Below, in pieces: positions 1 through 8,386 of a DNA stretch of 35,229 nt. The position numbers and the translations under genes are program-made. The stretch comes from Bryobacteraceae bacterium (GTDB lineage: Bacteria > Acidobacteriota > Terriglobia > Bryobacterales > Bryobacteraceae): positions 1 through 35,229 of the forward strand of contig CANGYQ010000027.1 in assembly GCA_947458745.1 (NCBI GenBank), read 5' to 3'. The notes beneath the pieces were generated by a model. It saw nothing but the letters and a program-made list of their open reading frames with translations, searched no databases and had not been told where the DNA came from. Within the stretch, counting starts at the first letter, position 1. Each line of letters opens with the position of its first letter.

Positions 1-306
1 CTCCAGCGTCCGCTCCCCGGCATCGTCCAGCGGGCAGATCTGCCGTAGGCGGCCGCTGGGGATCTTGGCGTTCGGATAGCCCCGTTTCTCCTGGATCAGC
101 CGCGTCCGCTCCACCCGAGCCCGAATCTCGGCCGACGTAGCCCCCGTCTGGTCGCCCCGCAGTTCCTTGTGCGGCACGGCGGGCACTTCGATGTGCAGGT
201 CAATCCGGTCGAGCAGCGGCCCGGAGATCTTCGTCAGGTACCGCTGAATAATCGCCCCCGTACACCGGCACTCCCGCGTCTGGTCGCCGTAGAATCCACA
301 CGGACA
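1..306 (-). pseudogene. comM: comM (YifB family) 3' fragment, runs off the left edge
   Basis: Minus-strand translation gives CPCGFYGDQTRECRCTGA followed by the conserved ISGPLLDRIDLHIEVPAVPHKELRG stretch in pieces, matching residues 353 onward of the intact comM at 21728-23248 almost residue for residue. There is no start codon, no N-terminal Lon-like domain and no Walker A or B motif, so the piece cannot be a working AAA+ helicase. Homology begins exactly at the Cys of the NPCPCGF motif; the sequence before it (higher coordinates) switches abruptly to repeat R. The same breakpoint recurs at 7477 and 19931. The fragment continues beyond base 1, so its 3' end is not visible. It is inferred to be the leader of another RHS cassette to the left. 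Confidence 0.85.
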
Positions 307-345
307 CCCGTGTAGCTCTCAACTGCACTGAGTATAAGGGCGATC
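307..345 (-). repeat. Repeat R, copy a (partial)
   Basis: About 40 bases next to the comM fragment match the R copies at 7478-7565 and 19932-20025 (shared ACCCGTGTAG, then CTCAACTG and GAGTAT blocks with some substitutions). The match fades after about 345, so this copy is shorter or more decayed. Bases 346-471 hold nothing recognisable. Confidence 0.65.
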
Positions 346-471
346 TTGCAGGCCCCAGGAAGGCCCGCAATTCCACTCGCCAGGCGCGCATGTCAACATT
401 TGCAGTAAGGTGATAGCCAGTTCTTGCCGGCAAACCGCACACCTCGTTGTCAGTGCGAGCGCGATTCACAA

Positions 472-1377
472 TCAGAGGTAGATGCCGAAACCCATTAGGC
501 CCATCAGCCGCAAAAGACTTTCGTTGGCGTGTTCACCTCGCATGGGAATGGCTGTGCTCCATGAACTAGCGGTTATCTTCGGTGGTTCAGGAAAACTGGC
601 CGCCAATCGTCCAAGGACATCCGCACTTAGCTGAGTCCCATTTACGACCAGCGTCATGTCATCTGTCTTCAAGCCCCGGAATGCGTATAGTTCCGAGACC
701 GTAGAATCGATGAAAGGAAATCCACCAGCAGCTCCAGCGACTGAGGATTCGTTATGCCGAATACGGCGGTATCCCCAGAATGAACTCTTCTCCAGTGCCG
801 CAGTGGCCGCGGAGTTCAAAGGAACCGCTAGCTCCATTGGTGACTTTTGTGCTCGGAAGAGCTCACTGATCTCTTGCCGGTCGTTGCAAATCACTATCGC
901 GCTCCAGGACCAGCGCGCGACCCAAAATTCTTCGGTACCTAGCCCTTCGCCCATTTGGGCGTGCCACCTAAACGGCGTGACGTCAGAAACCAGTTCCAAT
1001 GATTCACTACCTCGTCTTGCCAGCAATCGCACTGCCGACTGTGATTCGACAATGTAGCAAGTGTTCGACCTTGTCGAGCCAAGTCCCCGAGGAGCTCGAA
1101 AGCCCCTTCCACCCACGATAATTGACCTGACCTCTTTCGCGAAGGGATCGATACCCCGCATAGTCTTATTCTGCTTTAGGGCATGGTCTAGAAGAGCGAG
1201 TAACAAGCGATCAGCCATCTTCGCTCTCTCGGGGTTGCGCACCACAAATACTGACTCAAATCGTTTCGCAAGCATCGCGGCCGTTCTGCTCTCCGGAGAG
1301 GGTGATTGGGCCATGCAACATAGGGACAAAGCCAATCCACCAGCTACGCAAGCCACTTGAAGTAGGGTTCGCATCAT
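472..1377 (-). CDS. Exported protein of unknown function, candidate immunity partner of the adjacent RHS fragment
   Basis: 301 residues. The N-terminus (MMRTLLQVACVAGGLALSL, then CCMAQS) is a signal peptide; the Cys residues at the end of the hydrophobic stretch could also serve as a lipobox. The rest is soluble and I recognise no family. The start ATG overlaps the stop of the upstream RHS gene as ATGA (1374-1377), which implies translational coupling. The same arrangement occurs in both other RHS cassettes of the window. By analogy with polymorphic toxin loci the gene just downstream of a variable tail is the usual place for immunity, so an envelope-located immunity protein is inferred. Nothing in the protein itself proves this. 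Confidence 0.7.
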   Translation of the reverse strand: MMRTLLQVACVAGGLALSLCCMAQSPSPESRTAAMLAKRFESVFVVRNPERAKMADRLLLALLDHALKQNKTMRGIDPFAKEVRSIIVGGRGFRAPRGLGSTRSNTCYIVESQSAVRLLARRGSESLELVSDVTPFRWHAQMGEGLGTEEFWVARWSWSAIVICNDRQEISELFRAQKSPMELAVPLNSAATAALEKSSFWGYRRIRHNESSVAGAAGGFPFIDSTVSELYAFRGLKTDDMTLVVNGTQLSADVLGRLAASFPEPPKITASSWSTAIPMRGEHANESLLRLMGLMGFGIYL

Positions 1378-2462
1378 TTTGGAACAACAACACCGATATC
1401 CCAGCCGATAGCCCCGGGAGGTAACGTGGTAGGATACAGGTCCCCTGAAAGTGCGAGGTAATGAGCCATGCTGTTACTGTTCGGGCCAAGCACGGGAGAA
1501 TAGCGAACCTTATCTGTCGGAAACTTCTCGGCGGCTGATACCATCTTCTCGACTTTATCGCAAAGCCCAGCGGTGCTGTTCGAGTCCGTTTTATATGCCG
1601 TAAGGTTGCTTGGCTGATCGACACTCTCAAACTTCCCGTCCTTCTGTTTGGTAGCCCAAGCGCGCAGATATCCGCCCTCCTGCCCACCCGACAGAATGAA
1701 CTGAGTCCCAGAACTGGTCTGAACCCACCAAAAAGAATGCGTGGCACCGACGACTCGGGCACGAGCGTCGTCCACTGGTCTGTACTTTAGCTGGGCAAAA
1801 CAGTATGGGCCCTTCTCCTCTTCTGCCTCGGCAGAATCAACGTCTCGTCCGAGCGTTGCGACAGCCATCGCGACCACATAGGCGTAGTAGGCTGCATCCC
1901 TGGGATCTCCCCACGGCACATCCATGACGCCGTACCTGCCGATTGTTTGTCCATTGCTCTGGCAATAAATCTGTGCTGTCGCTGCTCCGTTGACGAATGA
2001 GAATGCGGTGGCGCTGCACGTGGCCAAGCCCTCTGGATCGAACGTATTCACCGGGTCCCCCTGCACATACGCATACCGATTCCACGAGCCCGGATCAGAC
2101 GGCCCGCCGCTGGCGCGGTAAGGGTCGCTGGACAGGAACCGCCCATACACCGACGAGTAGTAGCGGTTCATCGCGTAGTCGAGGCCGCTCGCTTCCCGCT
2201 GGTAGGTGGCGAACTTAGACTCGGTGGAGCTGGTGCCGCGTTCTTCGCCGTAGGGGTGGTGCCGCGCATTCGAGCTCAACCGGTCCGGCTGCGGCCATTC
2301 GACGTACCCGCCCGTCCATGGTCTGCCCTCCACCTTCACCAGCCGGCCCGCGAAGTAGAGCGTCCGCGTCACGCTGGAAAACTGCATCGGCGTTCGCAAG
2401 GGCGGGGCCTCGGTGCCCACAATGCAGTCGCGGCGATCATCCGTGAAAGTGCCCACGCTCAC
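1374..2462 (-). CDS. RHS-core fragment with variable C-terminal domain of unknown type
   Basis: 362 residues from a GTG start (2462; a second GTG is at 2456). Residues about 1-135 are the RHS repeat-associated core: HHPYGEER, YQREASGLDYAMNRYYSSVY, GRFLSSDPYRASGG, then NRYAYVQGDPVN. They match the copy at 21697 closely at DNA level. After GDPVN all three copies in the window diverge completely. The tail contains VVGATHSFWWVQ and LGPNSNSMAHYLALSG, a pattern loosely like permuted papain-fold peptidases, but that is a low-confidence resemblance. The usual long RHS repeat shell and any signal peptide are missing, since the fragment begins 24 bases after a comM stop. It is therefore probably an orphan cassette rather than a complete effector. 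Confidence 0.75.
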   Translation of the reverse strand: MSVGTFTDDRRDCIVGTEAPPLRTPMQFSSVTRTLYFAGRLVKVEGRPWTGGYVEWPQPDRLSSNARHHPYGEERGTSSTESKFATYQREASGLDYAMNRYYSSVYGRFLSSDPYRASGGPSDPGSWNRYAYVQGDPVNTFDPEGLATCSATAFSFVNGAATAQIYCQSNGQTIGRYGVMDVPWGDPRDAAYYAYVVAMAVATLGRDVDSAEAEEEKGPYCFAQLKYRPVDDARARVVGATHSFWWVQTSSGTQFILSGGQEGGYLRAWATKQKDGKFESVDQPSNLTAYKTDSNSTAGLCDKVEKMVSAAEKFPTDKVRYSPVLGPNSNSMAHYLALSGDLYPTTLPPGAIGWDIGVVVPK

Positions 2463-2486
2463 GCATCATACGCCAACTAGGCCACG

Positions 2487-2575
2487 CTACTTCCAATACA
2501 CCTGGTCGAGCGACCGGTAACCGACCGGCTCCGCCATATGCTTGGCCTGGACCGCCTCGGACCCGCCGGGGTCGC
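2487..2575 (-). pseudogene. comM: comM extreme 3' remnant
   Basis: The minus strand encodes GGSEAVQAKHMAEPVGYRSL followed by DQVYWK and a TAG stop, matching the last about 29 residues of intact ComM. Homology stops near 2575, where unrelated sequence leading into the DUF1592 operon begins. Together with the remnant at 7415-7477 (the start of the same 3' region) it may be the two ends of one comM fragment whose middle was replaced by the 2656-7314 genes. Bases 2576-2655 hold only the upstream region of the next gene. Confidence 0.75.
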
Positions 2576-2655
2576 AGATCTGAACGTGGAGTGACGCCGC
2601 CCACCTGCCAGCAGAAGCGGCCAGATCGCGATATCTTGGTTAACAGTTAAGACTC

Positions 2656-4578
2656 GTGCATAGAGCCGTCCTCATCCTGGTCTTGGCCGCGACTGCGTCC
2701 TACGCAGCGAGCGACTTTGCGCCCATTGGATCATTTCTAAGCCAGCACTGCCTGGCCTGCCACACCGGGGCCAAACCGGCGGCGGGTTACGACGTCCGCA
2801 AGCTTACCGAGGCCTCCTTGAATGACCAGCCGAACCTTTGGCGGCGGGCGTTCAAACGCGTTTCCGAGCACGAAATGCCGCCGCGCAATGCGCCAGCCCT
2901 CTCGCTGGAGGCCCGCGAATCCTTCACCTCCTACGTCGATCACGCGCTACGAACCAAGGCATGCGCGGACGGCATCTCTCCCAGCCGCTCCCTTTCCCGC
3001 CGGTTGAACCGTTCTGAGTACGCGGCGTCCGTCCGCGACCTGCTCAACATCCACATCAACGCGGGCGCTGCACTGCCCGCTGACGGAGCCGGCGGAGAAG
3101 GGTTCGACAACGCCGCGGAAACGCTTTTTCTGTCGCCGGTTCACGCAGAGAAGTACCTCGAAGCGGCGCGCATTGCGCTCGACTATGCCATGGCCGATCC
3201 GAAGTCGCGCGAAGTGTTCCTAACGGCCAAGCCCAGCGATAAGCTCACCCCAGCGGACGCGGCCCGCAAGATTATCGATGACTTTCTTCCGCGTGCCTTT
3301 CGCCGACCCGTCGACAAGAATGAAGCAGCAAAGTATCTGGCGCTGTTTTCTACCGCCACCGCGCGCGGAGAATCGTTCGATGAAGCCATCTCGTATGCGC
3401 TGCAGGCCGTTCTGATTTCACCCAACTTCCTGTTCCGCATCGAGCAGCCCAACTCGACCGGCAAGCAGCGGCAGGTCCCGCCTTACGAACTCGCTTCGCG
3501 GCTCTCGTACTTTCTGTGGGGCTCCGGACCGGACGCGCAGTTGTTGCGCTTCGCGAAGGAGGACCGCTTCGCCGATCCGAACATTCTTGCCGAAGAAGCC
3601 ATCCGCCTGCTGCACGCCGAACGCTCCCGCGAGTTTGCTGAGAACTTTGTCGAACAGTGGTTGTCCACGCGCGAACTTGGGCGCGACATCAAGCCCGATG
3701 CCAAAATGTTCCCGGACTACTACGAATCGGAAGTCGAGTCCGGCATTCGGTATGAGCCGATTCTATTCGTTCACGAGATTCTCACCGACAATCATTCGTT
3801 GTTGAATCTGATCGATTCCAATTGGACCGTCATGGCGACGCGCCTGCAAAAGTATTACAACCTTCCGAAAACGGAGGGCCTCCGGCAGCAGCCGCGACGA
3901 GTGCTCTTACCGCCGGATTCGCACCGCGGCGGCCTGTTGGGTATGGCCGCGATTCTGGCGGTGTCATCGGTCCCCACGCGGACCAGTCCGGTCTTGCGCG
4001 GGAAATGGATCCTGGAATCGTTCCTGGGTACGCCTCCACCACCGCCGGCTCCCAATGTTCCGCCGCTCGCCAAAGAGGACGCGGCACGCCCTTCCACCGT
4101 GCGCGAACGGCTCACGCTGCATCGCCAAAACCCGAACTGTGCCGCCTGCCACGCCAAAATCGATCCGTGGGGCTTCGCTCTCGAAAACTATGATTCGGTG
4201 GGGCGCTGGCGCGACGCGGACGGCGGAAAGCCCATCGATGCCTCTGGCGAATTGCCGGACGGCACCAAGTTCAATGGTGCAGCGGAGTTGAAGAAAGTTC
4301 TGATGGACCGGCGCGATCTGGTCGTCCGCAACTTGACGGCGAAGATGCTGGGCTACGCCTTGGGCCGTTCCCTCACTCTTGAAGATCATTGCGCGGTCGA
4401 TGCCATCGTCGAACAAGTAAAGAAGGAGTACTACAGCTCTTACGCGCTGATCCGCGGCGTCGTTCTCAGTACACCCTTCCGCTTCCAGGCGCCCGAGCCA
4501 GAAGCTGCACCGCCCGTTTCCAAACCACCCGATTCCAAGCCGCCTGTTTCCAAATCAAAGGAGCCACCCGCCAAATGA
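2656..4578 (+). CDS. DUF1592-type protein with planctomycete cytochrome-like domain
   Basis: 640 residues from GTG, with a signal peptide (MHRAVLILVLAATASYAAS), so exported. A CxxCH haem-binding motif lies at residues 32-36 (CLACH), followed by regions typical of DUF1587 (SRRLNRSEYAASVRDLL), DUF1595, DUF1592 (ELASRLSYFLWGSGPD) and DUF1588. A second CxxCH at 495-499 sits in the DUF1588 signature (CAACHAKIDPWGFALENYD), and the protein ends with a DUF1585-like region (AKMLGYALGRSLT). The extreme C-terminus is a Pro/Lys/Ser repeat of PPDSKPPVSK type. The family is abundant in Planctomycetes, Verrucomicrobia and Acidobacteria, usually beside DUF1552; a periplasmic redox role is supposed but not established. 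The stop overlaps the next start as ATGA, so the two form an operon. Confidence 0.9.
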   Translation: MHRAVLILVLAATASYAASDFAPIGSFLSQHCLACHTGAKPAAGYDVRKLTEASLNDQPNLWRRAFKRVSEHEMPPRNAPALSLEARESFTSYVDHALRTKACADGISPSRSLSRRLNRSEYAASVRDLLNIHINAGAALPADGAGGEGFDNAAETLFLSPVHAEKYLEAARIALDYAMADPKSREVFLTAKPSDKLTPADAARKIIDDFLPRAFRRPVDKNEAAKYLALFSTATARGESFDEAISYALQAVLISPNFLFRIEQPNSTGKQRQVPPYELASRLSYFLWGSGPDAQLLRFAKEDRFADPNILAEEAIRLLHAERSREFAENFVEQWLSTRELGRDIKPDAKMFPDYYESEVESGIRYEPILFVHEILTDNHSLLNLIDSNWTVMATRLQKYYNLPKTEGLRQQPRRVLLPPDSHRGGLLGMAAILAVSSVPTRTSPVLRGKWILESFLGTPPPPPAPNVPPLAKEDAARPSTVRERLTLHRQNPNCAACHAKIDPWGFALENYDSVGRWRDADGGKPIDASGELPDGTKFNGAAELKKVLMDRRDLVVRNLTAKMLGYALGRSLTLEDHCAVDAIVEQVKKEYYSSYALIRGVVLSTPFRFQAPEPEAAPPVSKPPDSKPPVSKSKEPPAK

Positions 4579-5906
4579 GAAAAGCCCAAACACTTTCGCG
4601 ACGTACTCTCTTACGGGGTGCCGGAGCGGCGCTCGGTCTTCCGTGGCTCGAAGCGATGGCTGCCCCAACACCCAAAGGCGAAAAGGCCACCAAGCGCATG
4701 GCGTTCCTCTACATGCCGAATGGGACGCATCCGGATTGCTGGACGCCGCAGGGCGTGGGCCGAGATTTCCAACTATCGAAGACCCTGGAACCGTTGGCAA
4801 GGTTCCGTGATGATCTGACTATCGTCACCAATACGTGGAATGCCGGTTCAAAAACCGGCGACGGCCACTATGTCAAGGTCAGCGGATTTCTAACTTCCAC
4901 CACCATTACGAAGACGCTGGGCGTGGAAGTAAATTGCAACGGCATTTCGGTGGATCAGGTCGCCGCTCAGCGCACCGCCGGGGCTACGCCCTTGGCGTCA
5001 CTGGAGCTCGGCACCTCGCCGGTAACAACGGGCGTGGACCGCAACGTTGGTTATACCCGCGTCTACGGGTCCCACATCGCCTGGGCTGGTCCGGCGCGTC
5101 CGCTGGCCCGTGAGATCAACCCGTTGTATGTGTATGAGCGCCTTTTCCGGGCGACGCGTCCCGCCGGTGAGAACGTCAGGCGCGATACCGACTTGCTCGA
5201 TACGGTGCTGGACGATGCCAGCCAGCTGCGCGGCCGGTTAGGCAAGTCCGACCAGCTGCGGATGGATGAATACCTCGAAATCGTACGCTCGCTGGAAGAG
5301 CGGCTCAAGGCGACGACGCTCCCCGGCCGCGCCAGTTGGCAGGCGCGCTATCCAATCGACAAGGTGCCCAAGCCTGAACCTCAACCCAAAGATTTTGCCG
5401 ACTGTACGCGACTCATGATGGACATGATCGCGCTCGCCTTCCGTACAGACACCACGCGCATCGCGACCTTCATGTTCGGCAATGAAGTGACCAATCAGAA
5501 TTTCTCGTTCCTTCCCGGAATTTCGAGCGGCCACCACGATATCAGTCATCATCAGAACGACCCGGAGAAGCTGAAGCAGTATCAGATGATCGGGCAATGG
5601 CACATTGAGCAGTACGCCTATCTGCTCTCGAAGCTGCGCGAGATCAAGGAAGGCGACACGAACGTGCTGGATCAATCGATGATCCTGTTCGGTGCGGGCA
5701 TCCGCGACGGGGACAAGCACGAGCCTCACAACCTACCCATCGTGGTAGCGGGTAGAGCCGGAGGCCGCCTGGCTGGCGGACAGCATCTATCGTATGCAGA
5801 AGATACGCCGCTGGCGAACTTATATCTGTCCATGCTCGACGCGTTTGACACGCCGGTCGAGCGGTTCGCCGATTCGACCGGAAGGTTGCCGGGCGTGCTG
5901 GCCTGA
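4575..5906 (+). CDS. DUF1552 domain protein, Tat-exported
   Basis: 443 residues. The start at 4575 is preferred because it overlaps the previous stop (ATGA) and places a twin-arginine signal at the N-terminus (LSRRTLLRGAGAALGLPWLE). The body follows the DUF1552 pattern: KRMAFLYMPNGTHPDCWTP, GHYVKVSGFLT, LELGTSP, and a C-terminal GAGIRDGDKHEPHNLPIVVA region. The frame is open further upstream, but that part overlaps the DUF1592 gene and carries no signal sequence. DUF1552 proteins are almost always paired with DUF1592 proteins; the reaction is unknown. Tat export suggests folding or cofactor loading before transport. Bases 5907-6117 after the gene show no gene or clear signal. Confidence 0.9.
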   Translation: MRKAQTLSRRTLLRGAGAALGLPWLEAMAAPTPKGEKATKRMAFLYMPNGTHPDCWTPQGVGRDFQLSKTLEPLARFRDDLTIVTNTWNAGSKTGDGHYVKVSGFLTSTTITKTLGVEVNCNGISVDQVAAQRTAGATPLASLELGTSPVTTGVDRNVGYTRVYGSHIAWAGPARPLAREINPLYVYERLFRATRPAGENVRRDTDLLDTVLDDASQLRGRLGKSDQLRMDEYLEIVRSLEERLKATTLPGRASWQARYPIDKVPKPEPQPKDFADCTRLMMDMIALAFRTDTTRIATFMFGNEVTNQNFSFLPGISSGHHDISHHQNDPEKLKQYQMIGQWHIEQYAYLLSKLREIKEGDTNVLDQSMILFGAGIRDGDKHEPHNLPIVVAGRAGGRLAGGQHLSYAEDTPLANLYLSMLDAFDTPVERFADSTGRLPGVLA

Positions 5907-6117
5907 TGCGACAGGGAGCAGGGCACTAGGCGGCACCTGAGCGGATCCGGTCGCACGACGAAGCTCACGGCTGTCCGTCGGCGGCGGCTCTGTCTGAGCA
6001 CTGGTCGACACGATGCGACGGTTTCGGGCTGCACGGCTGGCTGCGCTTCAATCTGCTGGTTCTCCAGCTTGAAGTTTTGCGCCTGGCATCTCCCGGCATA
6101 GAATGGTGGGTTCCTTC

Positions 6118-7314
6118 ATGTCAGTCCCCAAACTCACCATCGAGAAGATCGAAACTGTTCAGGTCGCCCCGCGTTGGGGTCTGCTTCGAATCCTTGCCGC
6201 CGGAGGGCTCGCCGGCTACGGAGAGTACACGGTCGAAGGCCAGCTGCCCTCCGCTGAAGCGGCTGTCCACCAGTTGTCGGAGTTGTTCGTCGGCCAGGAC
6301 GCCCGTGGGCTGAAAGGGCTGGTGCGCGCCGCCTACGACCGCAATTTCTACCACGGTGGCCCACACTATATGTCCGCCCTCGGCGGCATCGAGATCGCTC
6401 TTTGGGACCTTTACGGCAAAGCCGTTGGCGAGCCCATTTACCAGCTACTCGGCGGCAAGGTCCGCGATCGCGTCAAAGTCTACCGCTGGGCCGGCGGCAA
6501 CAACAACGCCCCCTCGGCTGCCGCCGAGGAAGCCGCCCGCGTGGTTGCGGAAGGCGCGCGCGCCATCAAGATGAACGCCTGCCCGCCGCTGGCGGCGATT
6601 GACACCTACGGTGGCATTCCGGCCGCGGTCGCTCGCGCCCGTGCGGTGCGCGATGCCGTAGGCCCCGATGTCGATATCGCGTACGACTTCCATGGCCGCT
6701 GCAATGTCCCCATGGCCCGCCGCTTGGCGAAGGAACTCGAGTTCTCCCGCCCCCTCTTTTACGAGGAACCGGTCCGCCACGACTACAACCGTTGGCTCCC
6801 CGAGATCGCGCGCCTCACGCACATCCCCATCGCCACCGGCGAGCGCATGTGTACCGTCGCCGAATTCTCTGACGTCGTCGCCAACCAGGGCGCTCATATC
6901 CTCCAGCCTGACTTGGTCCATGCCGGAGGCATCAGCAACTGCGCCGAAATCGCCGCCCTCGCCGAAGCGAACGGCCTCGCCTTGGCCCCCCACTGTCCGC
7001 TCTCCCCGATCGCCTTCATGGCCTGTCTCCACGTCGTCGCCCAGTCCCGCGCCGGCTGGATTCTCGAATGGTCCAAAGGCATCCACTACAACGCCTCCCA
7101 AGCCGAAGGAAACATCGACCCCTGGCTCCGCTACGTCGACGAAAGCCAGTGGCCTGCCTTCAACGTCGATTCCGAAGGCCACCTCGCGCTCCCCACCGGC
7201 CCCGGCTTGGGCCTCCACGTGAACTGGTCCGAGATCCAGAAAGCCGCCCAAACCCCGGTTACCTGGCGAGACGAATCGATGTTCCTTCCGGACGGCACCC
7301 AGGCGAACTGGTAA
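6118..7314 (+). CDS. Enolase-superfamily sugar-acid dehydratase (galactonate dehydratase-like)
   Basis: 398 residues from the ATG at 6118, chosen because GGTGGG lies just upstream; an in-frame ATG at 6103 is possible. The protein has the mandelate racemase/muconate lactonizing enzyme layout. Predicted metal ligands are Asp190 (AYDFHGR), Glu216 (FYEEPV) and Glu242 (ATGERM), with His192 and His292 (APHCPLSP) as acid/base residues. The 26/26/50 spacing is the one I recall for galactonate dehydratase (D183, E209, E235, H285). Such enzymes dehydrate an acid sugar to a 2-keto-3-deoxy acid in the cytoplasm. The exact substrate cannot be read from sequence, and no sugar transporter or aldolase is adjacent. 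It lies inside the interrupted comM/RHS region. Confidence 0.85.
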   Translation: MSVPKLTIEKIETVQVAPRWGLLRILAAGGLAGYGEYTVEGQLPSAEAAVHQLSELFVGQDARGLKGLVRAAYDRNFYHGGPHYMSALGGIEIALWDLYGKAVGEPIYQLLGGKVRDRVKVYRWAGGNNNAPSAAAEEAARVVAEGARAIKMNACPPLAAIDTYGGIPAAVARARAVRDAVGPDVDIAYDFHGRCNVPMARRLAKELEFSRPLFYEEPVRHDYNRWLPEIARLTHIPIATGERMCTVAEFSDVVANQGAHILQPDLVHAGGISNCAEIAALAEANGLALAPHCPLSPIAFMACLHVVAQSRAGWILEWSKGIHYNASQAEGNIDPWLRYVDESQWPAFNVDSEGHLALPTGPGLGLHVNWSEIQKAAQTPVTWRDESMFLPDGTQANW

Positions 7315-7414
7315 GCTTCCCGAAGGGATCAGACCGGCCCATGAACGCATTCGTCCAGTGGGAATCGAATTGATCGAATTCGAGCGGAGCGACCGCCAGG
7401 ACGAGGCAAGTTTC

Positions 7415-7477
7415 TGCTTCCACGGCGCCGGTGCAGCGGCACTCCCTTTTGGTGTCGTGAAGAAACCCAAACGGACA
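7415..7477 (-). pseudogene. comM: comM short remnant next to repeat R
   Basis: The minus strand from 7477 encodes CPFGFLHDTKRECRCTGAV, a diverged copy of CPCGFYGDQTRECRCTGA from intact ComM, after which homology is lost. One zinc-ribbon-like Cys has become Phe. It again starts at the same codon as the fragments at 306 and 19931. Only about 20 codons survive. Confidence 0.7.
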
Positions 7478-7565
7478 CCCGTGTAGTCCTCAACTGACCG
7501 AGTATGAAGGAGGAGCACCTGTCTGATGCATCACTCCGCCTTGAGAACGGGAAAATGAAGCCGCG
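7478..7565 (-). repeat. Repeat R, copy b
   Basis: Aligns with the copy at 19932-20025 over about 90 bases with few differences and one short indel. It contains an imperfect inverted repeat (AAGGAGGA near 7507 and TCCGCCTT near 7540) separated by about 20 bases, able to form a hairpin. It directly abuts the comM remnant. The remaining bases of 7315-7598 carry no other feature. Confidence 0.75.
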
Positions 7566-7598
7566 GAACCCGTTGCCCTTCCGGTCTAGAATGAGGTT

Positions 7599-7844
7599 AT
7601 GGCCTTTGTGCTGAGTGACGAAGAGCTGGCGGCGGCACACATCAGCGAAACGGAAGCGCGGCTGGCGTTGGCGCTTCAGTTGTTTCAAGACGACCGGGTC
7701 ACGCTGACGCGGGCCGCGGCGATCGCTGGACTACACCAGATGGACTTCCAACGCCAGTTGGCGCAACGCAAGATCCCGCTCCACTACGATTTGGAAATGT
7801 TGGAAGAGGATTTGCAGCACGCGGCGGGGCTGAAGCCTCTTTGA
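7599..7844 (+). CDS. UPF0175 family antitoxin-like protein
   Basis: 81 residues with an ATG preceded by GAGG. The sequence (ETEARLALALQLFQDDRVTL, then TRAAAIAGLHQMDFQRQL) has the helix-turn-helix-like organisation of UPF0175 proteins, small DNA-binding antitoxins normally found upstream of DUF3368 PIN-like toxins. Its stop TGA overlaps the TTG start of the next gene (TTGA), as expected for a coupled toxin-antitoxin pair. It lies on the plus strand, opposite to the RHS cassette it interrupts, between the lipoprotein gene and repeat R. Confidence 0.85.
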   Translation: MAFVLSDEELAAAHISETEARLALALQLFQDDRVTLTRAAAIAGLHQMDFQRQLAQRKIPLHYDLEMLEEDLQHAAGLKPL

Positions 7845-8308
7845 TTGTCGTCTCCGATACCTCTCCGATCCTCAACCTAAACGCGATCGGGTACGCGGGC
7901 CTGTTTGAACTGCTGTACGGGCCCTTGCTGATTCCCCCAGCCGTCGCGCTGGAACTCTCCCGTTACGGATTCGACCTGGCTACCGCGCCCTGGCTGCAGG
8001 TACGCCAACCCTCGAATGTGGCCTTCGTCGCATCACTGTGCCTGGCGCTTGACCCGGGTGAGGCCGAAGCTATCGCGCTCGCCAAAGAGGTCGATGCCGG
8101 GGTTCTCTTGATCGACGAGCGGCTGGGGCGCCGCGCCGCCCGGGCGCAAGGAATCGCCGTGGTCGGCCTCCTGGGAGTGCTCGCCGCTGCGAAGCATCAG
8201 GGCCTCATCCCAACATGTGCACCGCTAGTAGCAGCGCTCCGCCAAGCAGATTTCTGGCTCAGCGATGACCTTTGCCGTCAATTCCTGGCGAGCCAAGGGG
8301 AAGCGTAG
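7841..8308 (+). CDS. DUF3368 PIN-like toxin
   Basis: 155 residues from a TTG start overlapping the antitoxin stop. The N-terminus (VVSDTSPILNLNAIG) carries the first PIN-domain Asp in a DTSP context. Later acidic positions lie in LDPGEAEAIALAKEV and in LLIDERLGRRAARAQGI, which matches the DUF3368 pattern. Such proteins are predicted RNases of type II toxin-antitoxin modules. The paired UPF0175 gene supports the call; activity is inferred. The interval 8309-8386 is short and without recognisable signals. Confidence 0.85.
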   Translation: MIVVSDTSPILNLNAIGYAGLFELLYGPLLIPPAVALELSRYGFDLATAPWLQVRQPSNVAFVASLCLALDPGEAEAIALAKEVDAGVLLIDERLGRRAARAQGIAVVGLLGVLAAAKHQGLIPTCAPLVAALRQADFWLSDDLCRQFLASQGEA

Positions 8309-8386
8309 CGGTTTGTGGCCGGGTCCGCCGTGACGCTCATCACCAATGCCGAGCCCTTCGTGTCGCTCTTCGACTGATTGAATCGC

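Noticed and set aside
2460..2486. Possible RHS YD-repeat codons (LAYDA) just after the comM stop, in a different frame
   Set aside because: Only five residues, and interrupted by stops; suggestive of RHS leader remains but not enough to annotate.
6445..7518. Long minus-strand open frame opposite the dehydratase
   Set aside because: Antisense shadow of a high-GC gene with low-complexity composition; the plus strand has complete catalytic motifs.
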